A stretch of 64,000 nt of DNA. It comes from Agilicoccus flavus (GTDB lineage: Bacteria > Actinomycetota > Actinomycetes > Actinomycetales > Dermatophilaceae). The stretch is from contig NZ_JACYXE010000001.1 of the NCBI RefSeq assembly GCF_014857905.1, positions 62,001-126,000 on the forward strand. The letters run 5' to 3'. Below the pieces are notes generated by a model that did not search any database, had not been told where the DNA came from, and worked only from the letters and a program-made list of their open reading frames with translations. Positions 10,153 to 18,929 of this stretch are shown one piece after another (position 1 is the first letter of the stretch; each line of letters begins with the position of its first letter). Made by a program: the position numbers and the translations under genes.

Positions 10153-10744
10153 GGATCAATCGTCTCCCTTCGAAGGCCCGGCCGAGGGTGATCTCGTCGG
10201 CGTATTCGAGGTCGCCGCCCACGGGAAGACCGGAGGCGAGCCGGCTGACCCGCACGCCCATGGTGCCGAGCGCCCGGGCGAGGTAGGTGGCCGTGGCCTC
10301 CCCCTCGAGGTTGGGGTCGGTCGCGATGATGACCTCGGTGACGCTGCCGTCGGCGAGGCGCGTGAACAGCTGCGCGATCGACAGGTCGTCGGGGCCGACG
10401 CCCTCCATCGGGCTGATCGCGCCGCCCAGCACGTGGTAGCGGCCGCGGAACTCGCGGGTGCGCTCGACGGCGACGACGTCCTTGGGTTCCTCGACGACGC
10501 AGATGAGGGAGGCGTCGCGGCGGTCGTCGGAGCAGATGCGGCACGTCTCGGCCTCGGCGACGTTGCCGCAGACGGCGCAGAACCGCACCCTCGACTTCAC
10601 CTGCACGAGGGCGTCGACGAGGCGCTTGACCTCGTCCTCGTCCGCGACGAGCAGGTGGAACGCGATGCGTTGCGCGCTCTTGGGACCAACGCCGGGCAGA
10701 TGCCCCAGCTCGTCGATCAGGTCCTGGACCGCGCCTTCGTACAC
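10145..10744 (-). CDS. recR: Recombination mediator protein RecR
   Basis: A 199-residue protein, the size of E. coli RecR (201). RecR acts with RecF/RecO to load RecA on single-stranded gaps. The N-terminal HhH region contains [19 protein letters not shown]; a four-cysteine zinc site is at C56, C59, C68 and C71 (CAVCG and CRIC). The Toprim domain follows ([14 protein letters not shown]) and ends with [21 protein letters not shown] at 10744 is chosen because it gives the family N-terminus [10 protein letters not shown]. RecR is normally encoded behind dnaX and ebfC; here dnaX lies about 1.8 kb away with two unrelated genes between. Confidence 0.96.
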   Translation of the reverse strand: MYEGAVQDLIDELGHLPGVGPKSAQRIAFHLLVADEDEVKRLVDALVQVKSRVRFCAVCGNVAEAETCRICSDDRRDASLICVVEEPKDVVAVERTREFRGRYHVLGGAISPMEGVGPDDLSIAQLFTRLADGSVTEVIIATDPNLEGEATATYLARALGTMGVRVSRLASGLPVGGDLEYADEITLGRAFEGRRLIHA

Positions 10745-10904
10745 GCTGCCAGCGTACGTCGCGCGGGGGTGGACGGGGGGCGCCGGGCCGGGGCGTCCGA
10801 GGCGGACCCGGCGACTTCCCGACGTCTCGGACTCCGAGTCCCCGGGCTCCCGCGCCCCGACATCGACGGGGGGTCCGCCGGGCCGGGCGTGATGGGATGG
10901 GGAC

Positions 10905-11759
10905 ATGGACGCGCAACGGGGCGGAGACGACGGCGACACGGGCCACACCGTCGGCGGCCGGGGTCACCTCGGGCTGCGGGTGGAGGTCGCGGACGGGGTC
11001 GCGCAACTCGTCCTCGACCGGCCGGAGAAGCACAACGCCGTCGGCCTGGCGATGTGGCGGGCCCTCCCGGGCGTGCTCGCGGGCCTCGACGCCGACCCGG
11101 ACGTGCGCGCCATCGTCGTGCGCGGGTCGGGGTCGCACTTCTGCGCGGGCGCCGACATCGGCGACCTGCTCGCGGGGTCTGATCCGCAGGACCCGATGGC
11201 CGACCTGCGCGCCGCCAACCTCGGGACGCACGCCGCGTTCGCCGCGGTCCGCAAGCCGACCGTCGCGCTCGTGCGGGGCCACTGCATCGGCGGCGGTCTC
11301 GAGATCGCGGCCGCCTGCGACCTGCGCTACGCCGACACGACGGCAACATTCGGGGTGACGCCGGCGCGCCTCGGGGTCGTCTACGCCCCCTCGTCCGTGG
11401 CGCGTCTCGTCGACCTCGTCGGCCCGGGCGCGGCCTCGCGGCTCCTGTTCGGCGCCGGCCTGATCGACGCCCCGGAGGCGCATCGGATCCGCCTCGTCGA
11501 CGTGCTCACCGACCCCGACGAGCTGGACGACACCGTCGCTTCCTTCGTCGCCGGTCTCGCCGGCCGCTCGCAGCTCACCATCGCCTCGGCGAAGGAGTCG
11601 ATCCGCGCCCTGACCCGCGCCGAGGTCGGCGGCGACGGTGAGGACGCCGAGGCGCTCGCGGCGCGGCGCTACGTCGAGACCATCGCCTCGGGCGAGCTCG
11701 CCGAGGGGGTGGCCGCGTTCACGCAGCGGCGGACGCCCCGCTTCCCGTGGCGGTGGTGA
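10905..11759 (+). CDS. Enoyl-CoA hydratase/isomerase (crotonase) family protein
   Basis: A 284-residue crotonase-fold protein with the oxyanion-hole segments [11 protein letters not shown] (about residue 78) and [20 protein letters not shown] (about residue 126). The first catalytic glutamate position of enoyl-CoA hydratase is kept (E133), but the second is absent: the usual FGQPE becomes FGVTPARLG, with proline at the equivalent of Glu164. The protein may therefore perform a different crotonase reaction (isomerase, hydrolase or decarboxylase) rather than hydration; this is inference from alignment by eye. It is on the opposite strand to its neighbours, between recR and plsC. Confidence 0.85.
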   Translation: MDAQRGGDDGDTGHTVGGRGHLGLRVEVADGVAQLVLDRPEKHNAVGLAMWRALPGVLAGLDADPDVRAIVVRGSGSHFCAGADIGDLLAGSDPQDPMADLRAANLGTHAAFAAVRKPTVALVRGHCIGGGLEIAAACDLRYADTTATFGVTPARLGVVYAPSSVARLVDLVGPGAASRLLFGAGLIDAPEAHRIRLVDVLTDPDELDDTVASFVAGLAGRSQLTIASAKESIRALTRAEVGGDGEDAEALAARRYVETIASGELAEGVAAFTQRRTPRFPWRW

Positions 11760-11778
11760 GGAGCGGTCGAGGTCCTGC

Positions 11779-12447
11779 TCAGGCGCCGACGGGGCGCTCG
11801 TTGTAGGCGCCCGCGAGCTCTTGGCCGCTCATCGCCTGGATGGCCGTCATGATCTCGTCGGTGATGGCGCGGCGGGCGCGGCCGACGGGCATGTCGTCGA
11901 AACGGCCGGTGAAGTGCAGGGGCGTGCCGAAGCGGATCGTCACCTTGGCGGGGCGCACGAACCGGGCGCCCGGGGGCTGCATGTTCTCGGTGCCGCTGAG
12001 GGCGACGGGCACGACCGGGGCGCCGGAGGAGAGCACGAGGTGCCCGACGCCGGTGCGCCCGCGGTAGAGGCGCCCGTCGCGCGACCGGGTCCCCTCCGGG
12101 TAGATGCCGCAGGCGCCGCCGCGCTGGAGGACCTCGAGCTGGAGATCCAGCGAGCGCTGGCCGGCTCGGGTGTCGTCGCGGTCGACGGGGATCGCGCCCA
12201 CGCCGGTGAAGAACGTGCGGCTGAACGCGCCCCGCACGCCGGTGCCTGTGAAGTACTCCTTCTTGGCGAGGAAGGCGATGTGCCGCGGGGAGGTGATGGG
12301 GATGACGATGCTGTCGAAGAACGACAGGTGGTTGCTGGCGATGATGACCGGGCCGGTCCGCGGGATGTTCTCGGTGCCGGTGACGGTGGGGTGCAGCATG
12401 GCCCGCAGAACCGGGCCGAGCCTTCGGCGGGCCAACTCGAACACCAC
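11779..12447 (-). CDS. Lysophospholipid acyltransferase, PlsC family
   Basis: A 222-residue membrane-associated acyltransferase. It carries the catalytic NHLSFFD motif (N39 to D45, the family NHx4D) and the substrate-binding [15 protein letters not shown] motif. Members transfer an acyl chain to 1-acyl-glycerol-3-phosphate to make phosphatidic acid, or to related acceptors such as mannosylated lipids. A 20-residue hydrophobic stretch around [12 protein letters not shown] fits association with the inner leaflet. It is a single gene flanked by intergenic DNA on the dnaX side. The exact acyl acceptor is not determined by the sequence. Confidence 0.9.
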   Translation of the reverse strand: MVFELARRRLGPVLRAMLHPTVTGTENIPRTGPVIIASNHLSFFDSIVIPITSPRHIAFLAKKEYFTGTGVRGAFSRTFFTGVGAIPVDRDDTRAGQRSLDLQLEVLQRGGACGIYPEGTRSRDGRLYRGRTGVGHLVLSSGAPVVPVALSGTENMQPPGARFVRPAKVTIRFGTPLHFTGRFDDMPVGRARRAITDEIMTAIQAMSGQELAGAYNERPVGA

Positions 12448-12592
12448 GACGACACCTCGGCGGCTCGGAGGGAAGAGGACAGGATCCGAACACTAGCGGA
12501 GGAGACCGGCGCCCACCTCCTGCGCCGATCAGGGTCCGGCCGGCCCCCTCCCGCCTGGTCCATCACCGTCCGATCGAGAGCCGACCGGCCGG

Positions 12593-15500
12593 TCAGGACT
12601 CGAGGTCGGTGATGACCGTCCCACCGAGGACGCTCGCGATGACCGGCTGCCCCACGGCGGCGAGGTCGTCGATGTTCTCGTCGTCGAAGGCGGCCGCGTC
12701 GTCGTCGGCGCGCGGCGCGGTCGGCGCCTCCCCCGTGGCCTGCGTTCGGGCGGCCCGTCGGGCCTCGCGGAACGCCTCGATGCCGCGGCGGCCGGTTCCC
12801 GAGGCGGAACCCGGCGACGACGCCGGGCGTGGGCGGTCGGCGCCGGCCGACGATCTCGGCGCCGGCGCGCCCGGGCCCGGCCGCTCCGGGGCGACGGCCG
12901 GGCGCTCGTCCGCGACGCGGTCCTCCGCTCCGTCGCGAGCGGCCCTGGTGGTCGAGGTCGTCGAGGTCGTCGTGGCCGCGGCGCCCGTCGTGGCCGCGGC
13001 GCTCGTCGTGGCCGCGCCGGCCGCGGCGGGGCGCGACGACGCCCCGCGCCCGGCCGGGGCGGCGGCCGACGACGCCGGTCGCCGGCTCCGGAAACCGTCG
13101 TCCTCCGGGGGCGGCGGGGCGTCGTCCGGCGGCGGCTCGTCGCCCCAGCCGTCGGGGCCGCTCCCGTCGTCGACGGGACCGCGTCCGGTGAGCGTGCCCA
13201 CGGGCGCCGTGGTGGGACCGTCGCCGGGCGGCTCGTCGAGCGCCTCGGGCAACGACCCCGATCCACCGGCGGCCGCGTCGTCGGCGGCCGGCGCGGTCGC
13301 GCCCCCGCCGGCGGCGGTGTCGTCCTCGACGTCCTGCGCCGTCCCGGCCCTGACCGATCGGTCGGCCTCGGCGGCTTCGTCGGACGGGGACGTCTCGGAC
13401 CCGGGGTCGAAGGCTCCGGGTCCGCGCCGAGCCTCGCCGGCCTCACCCGCGGGCGTGCCCTCGTCCTGCCCCCTGGCGCCCACGCCGTCGGCGTCCCGAT
13501 CCGCCGGGCCCGTCGTGGCCCAGTCGGGCGGACCGCCGCCGCCGGTCCAGCCGCGGGCGTCGTCGTTGTGGCGGGAGGCGTCGGCGCTCGCGCGCAGGCC
13601 CTGCCAGGCCGGGGAGCTCGGGTCCATCGAGGCTCCACCGCCGACGTCGTCACCCCGGGCGGCCCCGCCCTCGCCGCAGGTACGCGCGGCGAACCGGGCC
13701 TGCCAGTCGGTGGCGCCTCGGCCACGGTCGGGCCCGGAGGCGGTCTCGCCCCGGCGTCCCGGGCGCCCGCCCTCGGCCCGGTGGGCGGGACGCTCGCGCT
13801 CGGCCGCCGGGGCCGTGGCGCGGTCGGACGAGTCGTCGCCATCGGGCGGCCCCGCCCCGGTCGGGCGCCCGGCGTCACCGGGGCCGGCCTGCGCGTCGGG
13901 ACGGGTCGGCGCCTCGGCGCGGGCCTGACCGCGGGAACCACCCGGGCCTCCGGCGCCACCCGGGCCGCCGGATCCGCCGGCCCGGGGCCCGCCCGGGGCG
14001 CCCGGCCCACCGGGTCGACCGGGGCCGGACCCAGCCGGGCCGCCTCCGGCACCGGGCCCGCCGGGATCGACAGTCCTTCCTGCGGCCGACCGCGCCTCGT
14101 CGAGGGGGACACCCTCCACGCGCGTGTCGACACCGCGGGCCTCGATGAGGGCCTGGCGCACGACCTCACCGTGGTGCCCGTTGCGGAAGGTCTGGGCGAG
14201 CCCGGCGGTGGCGATGCCGATGAGCAGCCGGTCGCCGTCGTAGTCGAGGACCTGTGCGTGCTCGGAGAGGAAGGTCCACGTGACCCGGCGGATCGCGAAC
14301 ACCTTGGCGAGCACGTCGGGCCAGGCCCGCCGGAGCGCGTCGGTGTCGAGGCCGCCCCGCGCCGGCTGTGCCGCGGACGGCGCCGACCCGGGCGAGGTGG
14401 GCCCTCCGGCGGCGGGGGCCTGTCGACCCGGCTCCGGGTCGGGCGCCCCCACCGCGCGACCCGACGTTGGGTCCACCGGAGCGCCGGACGTGCGGTCACG
14501 GCTCGGCTCCCCCGCCGAGGAACCGCGGCGAGCGACCCCGGGGGAGGCGGTGCCGTCCGAACCGCGGCCGGAGGCGTCGGCCGGGTCGCGCCCCTCCGCG
14601 GACGAGGCGGGTCGTCGAGCCGCCGGGGCCGCGTCATCCGCGCTCCCCGCCGCGGCACGGTCGGCCGGGCCGTCGGTCCGGCCCGCAGACGCTGCCGACC
14701 CGGGACGGGGGCCGCCGGGGGCCTCGCCCTGCTCGGCCGGCCATCCGTCGCCGGCAGGGTCGCCGGAGACCTCGGCGGGACGTTCGTCCGGGACCCGTGA
14801 GGTCGACTCGCCGCTCGCCGGCGCGGCCGCCCGGCCACGCCGCACGGGCGCCGCGGGGGGCTGCGGCCCGGCCATGTCGAGGCGCTTCTCGATGCGGTCG
14901 ATGCGCGCGGCGTACCCGGCCTCCCCCGCCGACGTGGGCAGCAGCACTCGGGCGCAGATGAGTTCGAGTTGCAGGCGCGGCGACGTGGCTCCCGTCATCT
15001 CGGTGAGCCCGGCGTTGACGACGTCGGCGGCGTGCGACAGCTCGCCCGGCCCGAACGCGGCGGCCTGCTGGCTCATCCGGTCGAGCTGGTCGCTCGGGAG
15101 GCCCCGGAAGAGCGCCTGCAGCCCCTCGCCCCCGGAGGCGTTGACCGCGGACACGATGATGAGGTCACGCAGCCGCTCGAGGAGGTCCTCGACGAAGCGG
15201 CGCGGGTCCTGCCCCGTCTCGATGACGCGGTCGATCTGACGGAACACCGACGCCCCGTCCTGCGCGGCGACCGCGTCGATCGTCGCGTCGAGCAGCTCGG
15301 CCTCGGTGAAGCCGAGAAGGGCTGCGGCCCCGGCGTACGTGAGCCCGTCCTCCCCCGACCCGGCCATGAGCTGGTCGAGCACCGACAGCGAGTCGCGCAC
15401 CGACCCACCGCCGGCGCGGATGACGAAGGACAGCACGCCCGGCTCGACCGCGACGCCCTCGAGCTCGCACAACTCCTCGAGGTAGGACTGCAGCCGGGCC

Positions 15501-16042
15501 GGCGGCACGAGGCGGAACGGGTAGTGGTGGGTCCGCGACCGGATCGTGCCGATGACCTTCTCGGGTTCCGTCGTCGCGAACACGAACTTCACGTGCTCGG
15601 GCGGCTCCTCCACGATCTTGAGCAGGGCGTTGAAGCCCTGCGGCGTCACCATGTGCGCCTCGTCGATGATGTACACCTTGAACCGCGACTGGGCCGGGCC
15701 GTAGGACGCCTTCTCACGTAGGTCGCGGGCGTCGTCGACGCCGCCGTGGCTCGCGGCGTCGATCTCGATGACGTCGACCGACCCGGGCCCCCCGCGCGCC
15801 AGCGCGACGCACGAGTCGCAGGTCCCGCACGGCGTGGGGGTGGGCCCCTGCTCGCAGTTGAGGCAGCGGGCGAGGATGCGCGCGCTCGTGGTCTTGCCGC
15901 AGCCGCGCGGCCCGCTGAACAAGTACGCGTGACCGATGCGCCCCGCCCGGAGGGCCTGTTGCAGGGGCTCGGTGACGTGCTCCTGACCGATGACGTCCGC
16001 GAACGTCTGCGGCCGGTAGCGCCGGTACAACGCGGTACTCAT
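12593..16042 (-). CDS. dnaX: DNA polymerase III subunit gamma/tau, with very long disordered C-terminal region
   Basis: The clamp-loader ATPase: Walker A GPRGCGKT at residues 44-51, a zinc module (CLNCEQGPTPTPCGTCDSC), Walker B IDEAHMVTPQG and sensor 1 FATTEPEKVIGTI. AAA+ and collar domains occupy about the first 370 residues. Then come several hundred residues rich in Gly, Pro, Ala, Ser and Asp, interrupted by one folded-looking island (LRRAWPDVLAKVFAIRRVTW to about residue 650) that resembles the tau domain binding DnaE. At 1,149 residues it is far longer than E. coli tau (643). A conserved-looking acidic tail ends the protein (NIDDLAAVGQPVIASVLGG). The ATG at 16042 has the ribosome-binding site AGGGGAG. 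Confidence 0.95.
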   Translation of the reverse strand: MSTALYRRYRPQTFADVIGQEHVTEPLQQALRAGRIGHAYLFSGPRGCGKTTSARILARCLNCEQGPTPTPCGTCDSCVALARGGPGSVDVIEIDAASHGGVDDARDLREKASYGPAQSRFKVYIIDEAHMVTPQGFNALLKIVEEPPEHVKFVFATTEPEKVIGTIRSRTHHYPFRLVPPARLQSYLEELCELEGVAVEPGVLSFVIRAGGGSVRDSLSVLDQLMAGSGEDGLTYAGAAALLGFTEAELLDATIDAVAAQDGASVFRQIDRVIETGQDPRRFVEDLLERLRDLIIVSAVNASGGEGLQALFRGLPSDQLDRMSQQAAAFGPGELSHAADVVNAGLTEMTGATSPRLQLELICARVLLPTSAGEAGYAARIDRIEKRLDMAGPQPPAAPVRRGRAAAPASGESTSRVPDERPAEVSGDPAGDGWPAEQGEAPGGPRPGSAASAGRTDGPADRAAAGSADDAAPAARRPASSAEGRDPADASGRGSDGTASPGVARRGSSAGEPSRDRTSGAPVDPTSGRAVGAPDPEPGRQAPAAGGPTSPGSAPSAAQPARGGLDTDALRRAWPDVLAKVFAIRRVTWTFLSEHAQVLDYDGDRLLIGIATAGLAQTFRNGHHGEVVRQALIEARGVDTRVEGVPLDEARSAAGRTVDPGGPGAGGGPAGSGPGRPGGPGAPGGPRAGGSGGPGGAGGPGGSRGQARAEAPTRPDAQAGPGDAGRPTGAGPPDGDDSSDRATAPAAERERPAHRAEGGRPGRRGETASGPDRGRGATDWQARFAARTCGEGGAARGDDVGGGASMDPSSPAWQGLRASADASRHNDDARGWTGGGGPPDWATTGPADRDADGVGARGQDEGTPAGEAGEARRGPGAFDPGSETSPSDEAAEADRSVRAGTAQDVEDDTAAGGGATAPAADDAAAGGSGSLPEALDEPPGDGPTTAPVGTLTGRGPVDDGSGPDGWGDEPPPDDAPPPPEDDGFRSRRPASSAAAPAGRGASSRPAAAGAATTSAAATTGAAATTTSTTSTTRAARDGAEDRVADERPAVAPERPGPGAPAPRSSAGADRPRPASSPGSASGTGRRGIEAFREARRAARTQATGEAPTAPRADDDAAAFDDENIDDLAAVGQPVIASVLGGTVITDLES

Positions 16043-16280
16043 GCGACTCCCCTGTGTTCCAGCAACGCTTCCTGCGACGTGTCCCTGCGACCGTGACGCA
16101 TACCGCGGCCGCCGACGCCCCTCGGCGCCGTGCCCGGATCACGACGATCCTCGTTCTGCGCCGACCCTAGCCGCCCCGTCCGACAGGGTCGCGCCCCGAA
16201 CCGGATGCCGGGGTCGTCCGCGCCGATCGCCGACGGTCGAGCCGGCCCAGAGGGGGCCTCGAAGGAGCCCGGAGACGCGA

Positions 16281-16373
16281 AGAACCCCCCGCACACCTGG
16301 AAGAGCTCCCCTACCCTTGCTGCATTCCTGCCCTGGGGGAGTTCGGAGAGGTACCACCGCACGAGGGGTCCGG
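16281..16373 (-). ncRNA. ffs: Signal recognition particle RNA (4.5S-like, small bacterial type)
   Basis: On the minus strand the segment CAGGGCAGGAATGCAGCAAG is the conserved Ffh-binding loop of SRP RNA (compare CAGGTCCGGAAGGAAGCAGC in E. coli). It is flanked by complementary arms CTCCCC..GGGGAG around the asymmetric loop. Ends are set by the closing stem GGACCCC (complement of 16365-16371) pairing with GGGGTTC (complement of 16282-16288) and are approximate. The position between tRNA-Ser and dnaX is the usual one in high-GC Gram-positives. It directs ribosomes making membrane proteins to FtsY/SecYEG. Confidence 0.9.
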
Positions 16374-16459
16374 CGACCACTGTAGTGGAGGCGCCCCGCG
16401 CCCCCCAAACGCCCGGTCCCGATTCGGTCGGGCCTCGCAGGTCAGGTACGATCCTCGAC

Positions 16460-16545
16460 GGAGGATTCGCATAGTGGCCTAGTGCGCACGATTGGAAATC
16501 GTGTTGGGTTAATAGCCCTCAGGGGTTCAAATCCCCTATCCTCCG
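16460..16545 (+). tRNA. tRNA-Ser (anticodon GGA)
   Basis: The acceptor arms GGAGGAT (16460-16466) and ATCCTCC (16538-16544) pair perfectly, followed by discriminator G. The anticodon stem CACGA/TCGTG holds the loop TTGGAAA with anticodon GGA at 16494-16496, reading UCC and UCU. A long variable arm, typical of tRNA-Ser, precedes the T arm AGGGGTTCAAATCCCCT. The 3' CCA is not encoded. Confidence 0.97.
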
Positions 16546-16551
16546 CCGCCG

Positions 16552-16588
16552 GAACAGGCGCGGTCCCCGCTGCGGGCCGCGCCTGTTC
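16552..16588 (+). terminator. Terminator hairpin after tRNA-Ser
   Basis: GAACAGGCGCGG (16552-16563) pairs perfectly with CCGCGCCTGTTC (16577-16588) over 12 bp around a 13-base loop, beginning seven bases after the tRNA. The sequence after it is pyrimidine-rich (TCGTCTCTACCC). Confidence 0.8.
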
Positions 16589-16626
16589 TCGTCTCTACCC
16601 GGGCCTCGTCCGCACCGGTCTCGCCC

Positions 16627-17697
16627 CTAGGGCCGCGCCACGACCTCGACGCCCTCCACGATCTCCACGCCCTCGACAGCCTCCGCATCTTCGGTGACGT
16701 CGTCGCTCGCCCGCTCGCCGCCCGTCGGTGCGGCCGGGAGGCTCGCGGCACCCCACACGTGCAGCGCCCCGGGGCGATGGGTCAGGTCATGGCCCGTGGC
16801 GAGGTGGCGGGCGAGGATGGTCGCACCGTCGAGGGGGCTGCCGAGGGCGGGCACGAGGAAGACGTGGCGCTTGCCCAGGGCGCTAGCGAAGGCGACCTTC
16901 ACGGCCTCAACGAGCAGGAGCCCACCCGTCGCGCTGAGGGGCGCGCCGGGCAGTGCGGCCGCGCCGGCGCAGAGGGTGTCGGCCAGGTGCTCCCCCGCCA
17001 GGCGACAGATGTCGCGGGCCACGTCGTCTCGGCTCGCGACGTCGCCGACGACCGGCGCGAAGTCGGCGAGCAGCCCCGGGCCGTGCTCCGCGGCGAGAGT
17101 CGCCCACCCGCGCTCGTCGCCGAACGAGCGTCGGCCGGCGTCGAGCAGGGCCGCCGACCCGCCGGGCACGCCGTCCCGGTGCAGCAGGCCCGCCGCGAGG
17201 CCCTGCCGACCCACCCAGGCCGCGGACCCGCGGTCGCCGAGCAGCGACCCCCAGCCATCGAGGCGACGCCACGTCTGGTCGAAGTCCGTGGCGAGGGCCA
17301 CGACGCCCACGCCCATGTCGAGCACGACGCCCGGGCCGACCTCGGCCACGGCCCCGACGAGCGTGGCCACGGACCCGTCGACGACGACGGTCCGCTCGGT
17401 CCCGGACAACGCGGCGGCCCGCGCGAGGAGGGCGGGCGCGTCGAGGGTCGCCGTGAGGTCGGCCACGGACCACACGCACGCGTCGACGGGGCCGGCCTCG
17501 GCGAGCGGGGCGACGAGGTCGGTCAGCGCCTCGACGTCGACGGGGCGACCGGCGCGTAGCCGGGGCGCGGCCACGGTGCCGTCCGGATCGACGGCGAGGC
17601 CGAACTCGTCGGCGCGCCGAAGCGTCACGCGGCGGGCGCTCAGCCCCGCCCGGCCCAGGTCGACCGCCAGCAGTTCGAGCGTCTCTGGTGTGTCCAC
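16627..17697 (-). CDS. BadF/BadG/BcrA/D-type ATPase family protein (GlcNAc/MurNAc kinase homologue, degenerate phosphate sites)
   Basis: A 356-residue protein of the ASKHA/BadF fold, the family of N-acetylglucosamine kinase and clostridial MurK. The family motif WGSLLGDRGSAAWVGRQG is present, as are late elements GGLLLVEAVKVAF and GSPLDGATILA. However, the first phosphate loop, normally DGGGT, reads AVDLGRAG (D13), and the second, normally GTGS, reads DMGVGVVAL. ATP binding may therefore be lost or altered. It lies downstream of murQ and an RpiR regulator on the same strand, which places it in amino-sugar/muropeptide recycling. It may phosphorylate GlcNAc/MurNAc or be a non-catalytic sensor. 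Codons and GC match neighbours. Confidence 0.75.
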   Translation of the reverse strand: MDTPETLELLAVDLGRAGLSARRVTLRRADEFGLAVDPDGTVAAPRLRAGRPVDVEALTDLVAPLAEAGPVDACVWSVADLTATLDAPALLARAAALSGTERTVVVDGSVATLVGAVAEVGPGVVLDMGVGVVALATDFDQTWRRLDGWGSLLGDRGSAAWVGRQGLAAGLLHRDGVPGGSAALLDAGRRSFGDERGWATLAAEHGPGLLADFAPVVGDVASRDDVARDICRLAGEHLADTLCAGAAALPGAPLSATGGLLLVEAVKVAFASALGKRHVFLVPALGSPLDGATILARHLATGHDLTHRPGALHVWGAASLPAAPTGGERASDDVTEDAEAVEGVEIVEGVEVVARP

Positions 17698-17839
17698 GTC
17701 GTCCCCTCTCCCCCGGGGCCAGCGTACGGCGGCGCGTCGGTGCGCGCCCGCAATGACCGTTCTGCCCCGCCACGTCGCCCGGCCCCGCCCGAGACGAACG
17801 GGGCCGTCGCCCGTGAGCGCCCCTGACCGCCGCCGGTCG

Positions 17840-18856
17840 TCAGCGAACCGGGTCGGCGGCCGCGGCCGGGCGCGCGGGTCCGCCCAGGTCGGCGAGGGCG
17901 TCGGCGACGATCCCGGCGCGGTCGTGCAGGGCGCGCCGGGCGTCGGTCACATCGGCGCCGGCCAGCATCGTCACGAGCGCCGTCTTGAGGTCGCCCCCGG
18001 CCGCGTCGAGGGCCCGCCGGCACTCCCGCTCGTCTCCCCCGGTGGCCTCGTGCAGGATCCGCAGGACGCGCCCGCGCAGCTTGGCGTTCGTGGCGACCAC
18101 GTCGACCATGAGGTTGGACCACGTCCGCCCCAGGCGGACCATGACGGCGGTCGAGAACGTGTTGAGCACGAGCTTCTGCGCGGTCCCCGCCTTGAGACGG
18201 GTGGACCCGGTGATCGCCTCGGGGCCGGTGTCGGGCGCGACGACGTGATCGGCGAGCCCGGCCAGGCCGGCGTCGGGCACGGCCGTGACGAGGGCCGTGA
18301 CCGCGCCCAGCTCGCGGGCCCGGCGCAGCGCCCCGCCGACGAACGGGGTGCGCCCCGACGCGGTGAGGCCGATGACGACGTCGGCCGCGGTGACGCCCGC
18401 CATCTCGCGCAGGCCCGCCGTCTCGTCGTCCTCGACGTTCTCGACGGCCCGCCAGAGCGCCTCCGGCCCACCTGCGTGATGGGCCACGACGACACCGTCG
18501 GGGACGTTGAACGTCGGCCGCAGCTCGGCGGCGTCGAGCACGGCCAGGCGCCCCGACGTGCCCGCGCCGACGTAGTGGACGCGCCCGCCCGCGCGGATCC
18601 GCTCGACCGCGGCGTCCACGAGGTCGGCCAGCGGGGTGAGGGTGCGGGCGACCGCCGGCGCCACGCGGGCGTCCTCGGCGTTGAGGACCGCGAGGAGCTC
18701 CCGGGTCGTCAGGCGGTCGATGTCGAGGGTGGCGTCGTTGCGTTCCTCGGTCACCGCGGCCACGGCACTGACCGGTCCCCCGGCCTCGGCGCCGACGCGC
18801 GCGTCGTCGGCGTCGATCAGGACGCCACGGTGCGGGGTCGTCGGTTGCTCGGGCAC
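17840..18856 (-). CDS. murQ: N-acetylmuramic acid 6-phosphate etherase
   Basis: A 338-residue SIS-fold enzyme that removes D-lactate from MurNAc-6-phosphate to give GlcNAc-6-phosphate, so that cell-wall sugar can be reused. Signature motifs: VGAGTSGRLAVLDAAELRPTF near residue 95, the catalytic-region DDETAGLREM, and GSTRLKAGTAQKLVLN, all diagnostic for MurQ. The cytoplasmic N-terminal extension of about 30 residues is longer than in E. coli (298 residues). It is preceded by an RpiR regulator and followed by the BadF kinase homologue on the same strand. A run of seven A's in the 73-base gap upstream (complement of 18870-18876) may belong to its promoter. Confidence 0.95.
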   Translation of the reverse strand: MPEQPTTPHRGVLIDADDARVGAEAGGPVSAVAAVTEERNDATLDIDRLTTRELLAVLNAEDARVAPAVARTLTPLADLVDAAVERIRAGGRVHYVGAGTSGRLAVLDAAELRPTFNVPDGVVVAHHAGGPEALWRAVENVEDDETAGLREMAGVTAADVVIGLTASGRTPFVGGALRRARELGAVTALVTAVPDAGLAGLADHVVAPDTGPEAITGSTRLKAGTAQKLVLNTFSTAVMVRLGRTWSNLMVDVVATNAKLRGRVLRILHEATGGDERECRRALDAAGGDLKTALVTMLAGADVTDARRALHDRAGIVADALADLGGPARPAAAADPVR

Positions 18857-18929
18857 GCCGCCACGGTACTTTTTTTCGCGCGCATCGACAAGAGCGTGAA
18901 CGAATGACGATCTCCTGGCGGTGGGACGC

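Noticed and set aside
12593-14800. Long plus-strand frames opposite the low-complexity part of dnaX.
   Set aside because: Antisense of a GC-rich repeat-like region gives open frames in every phase; no motif or start context.
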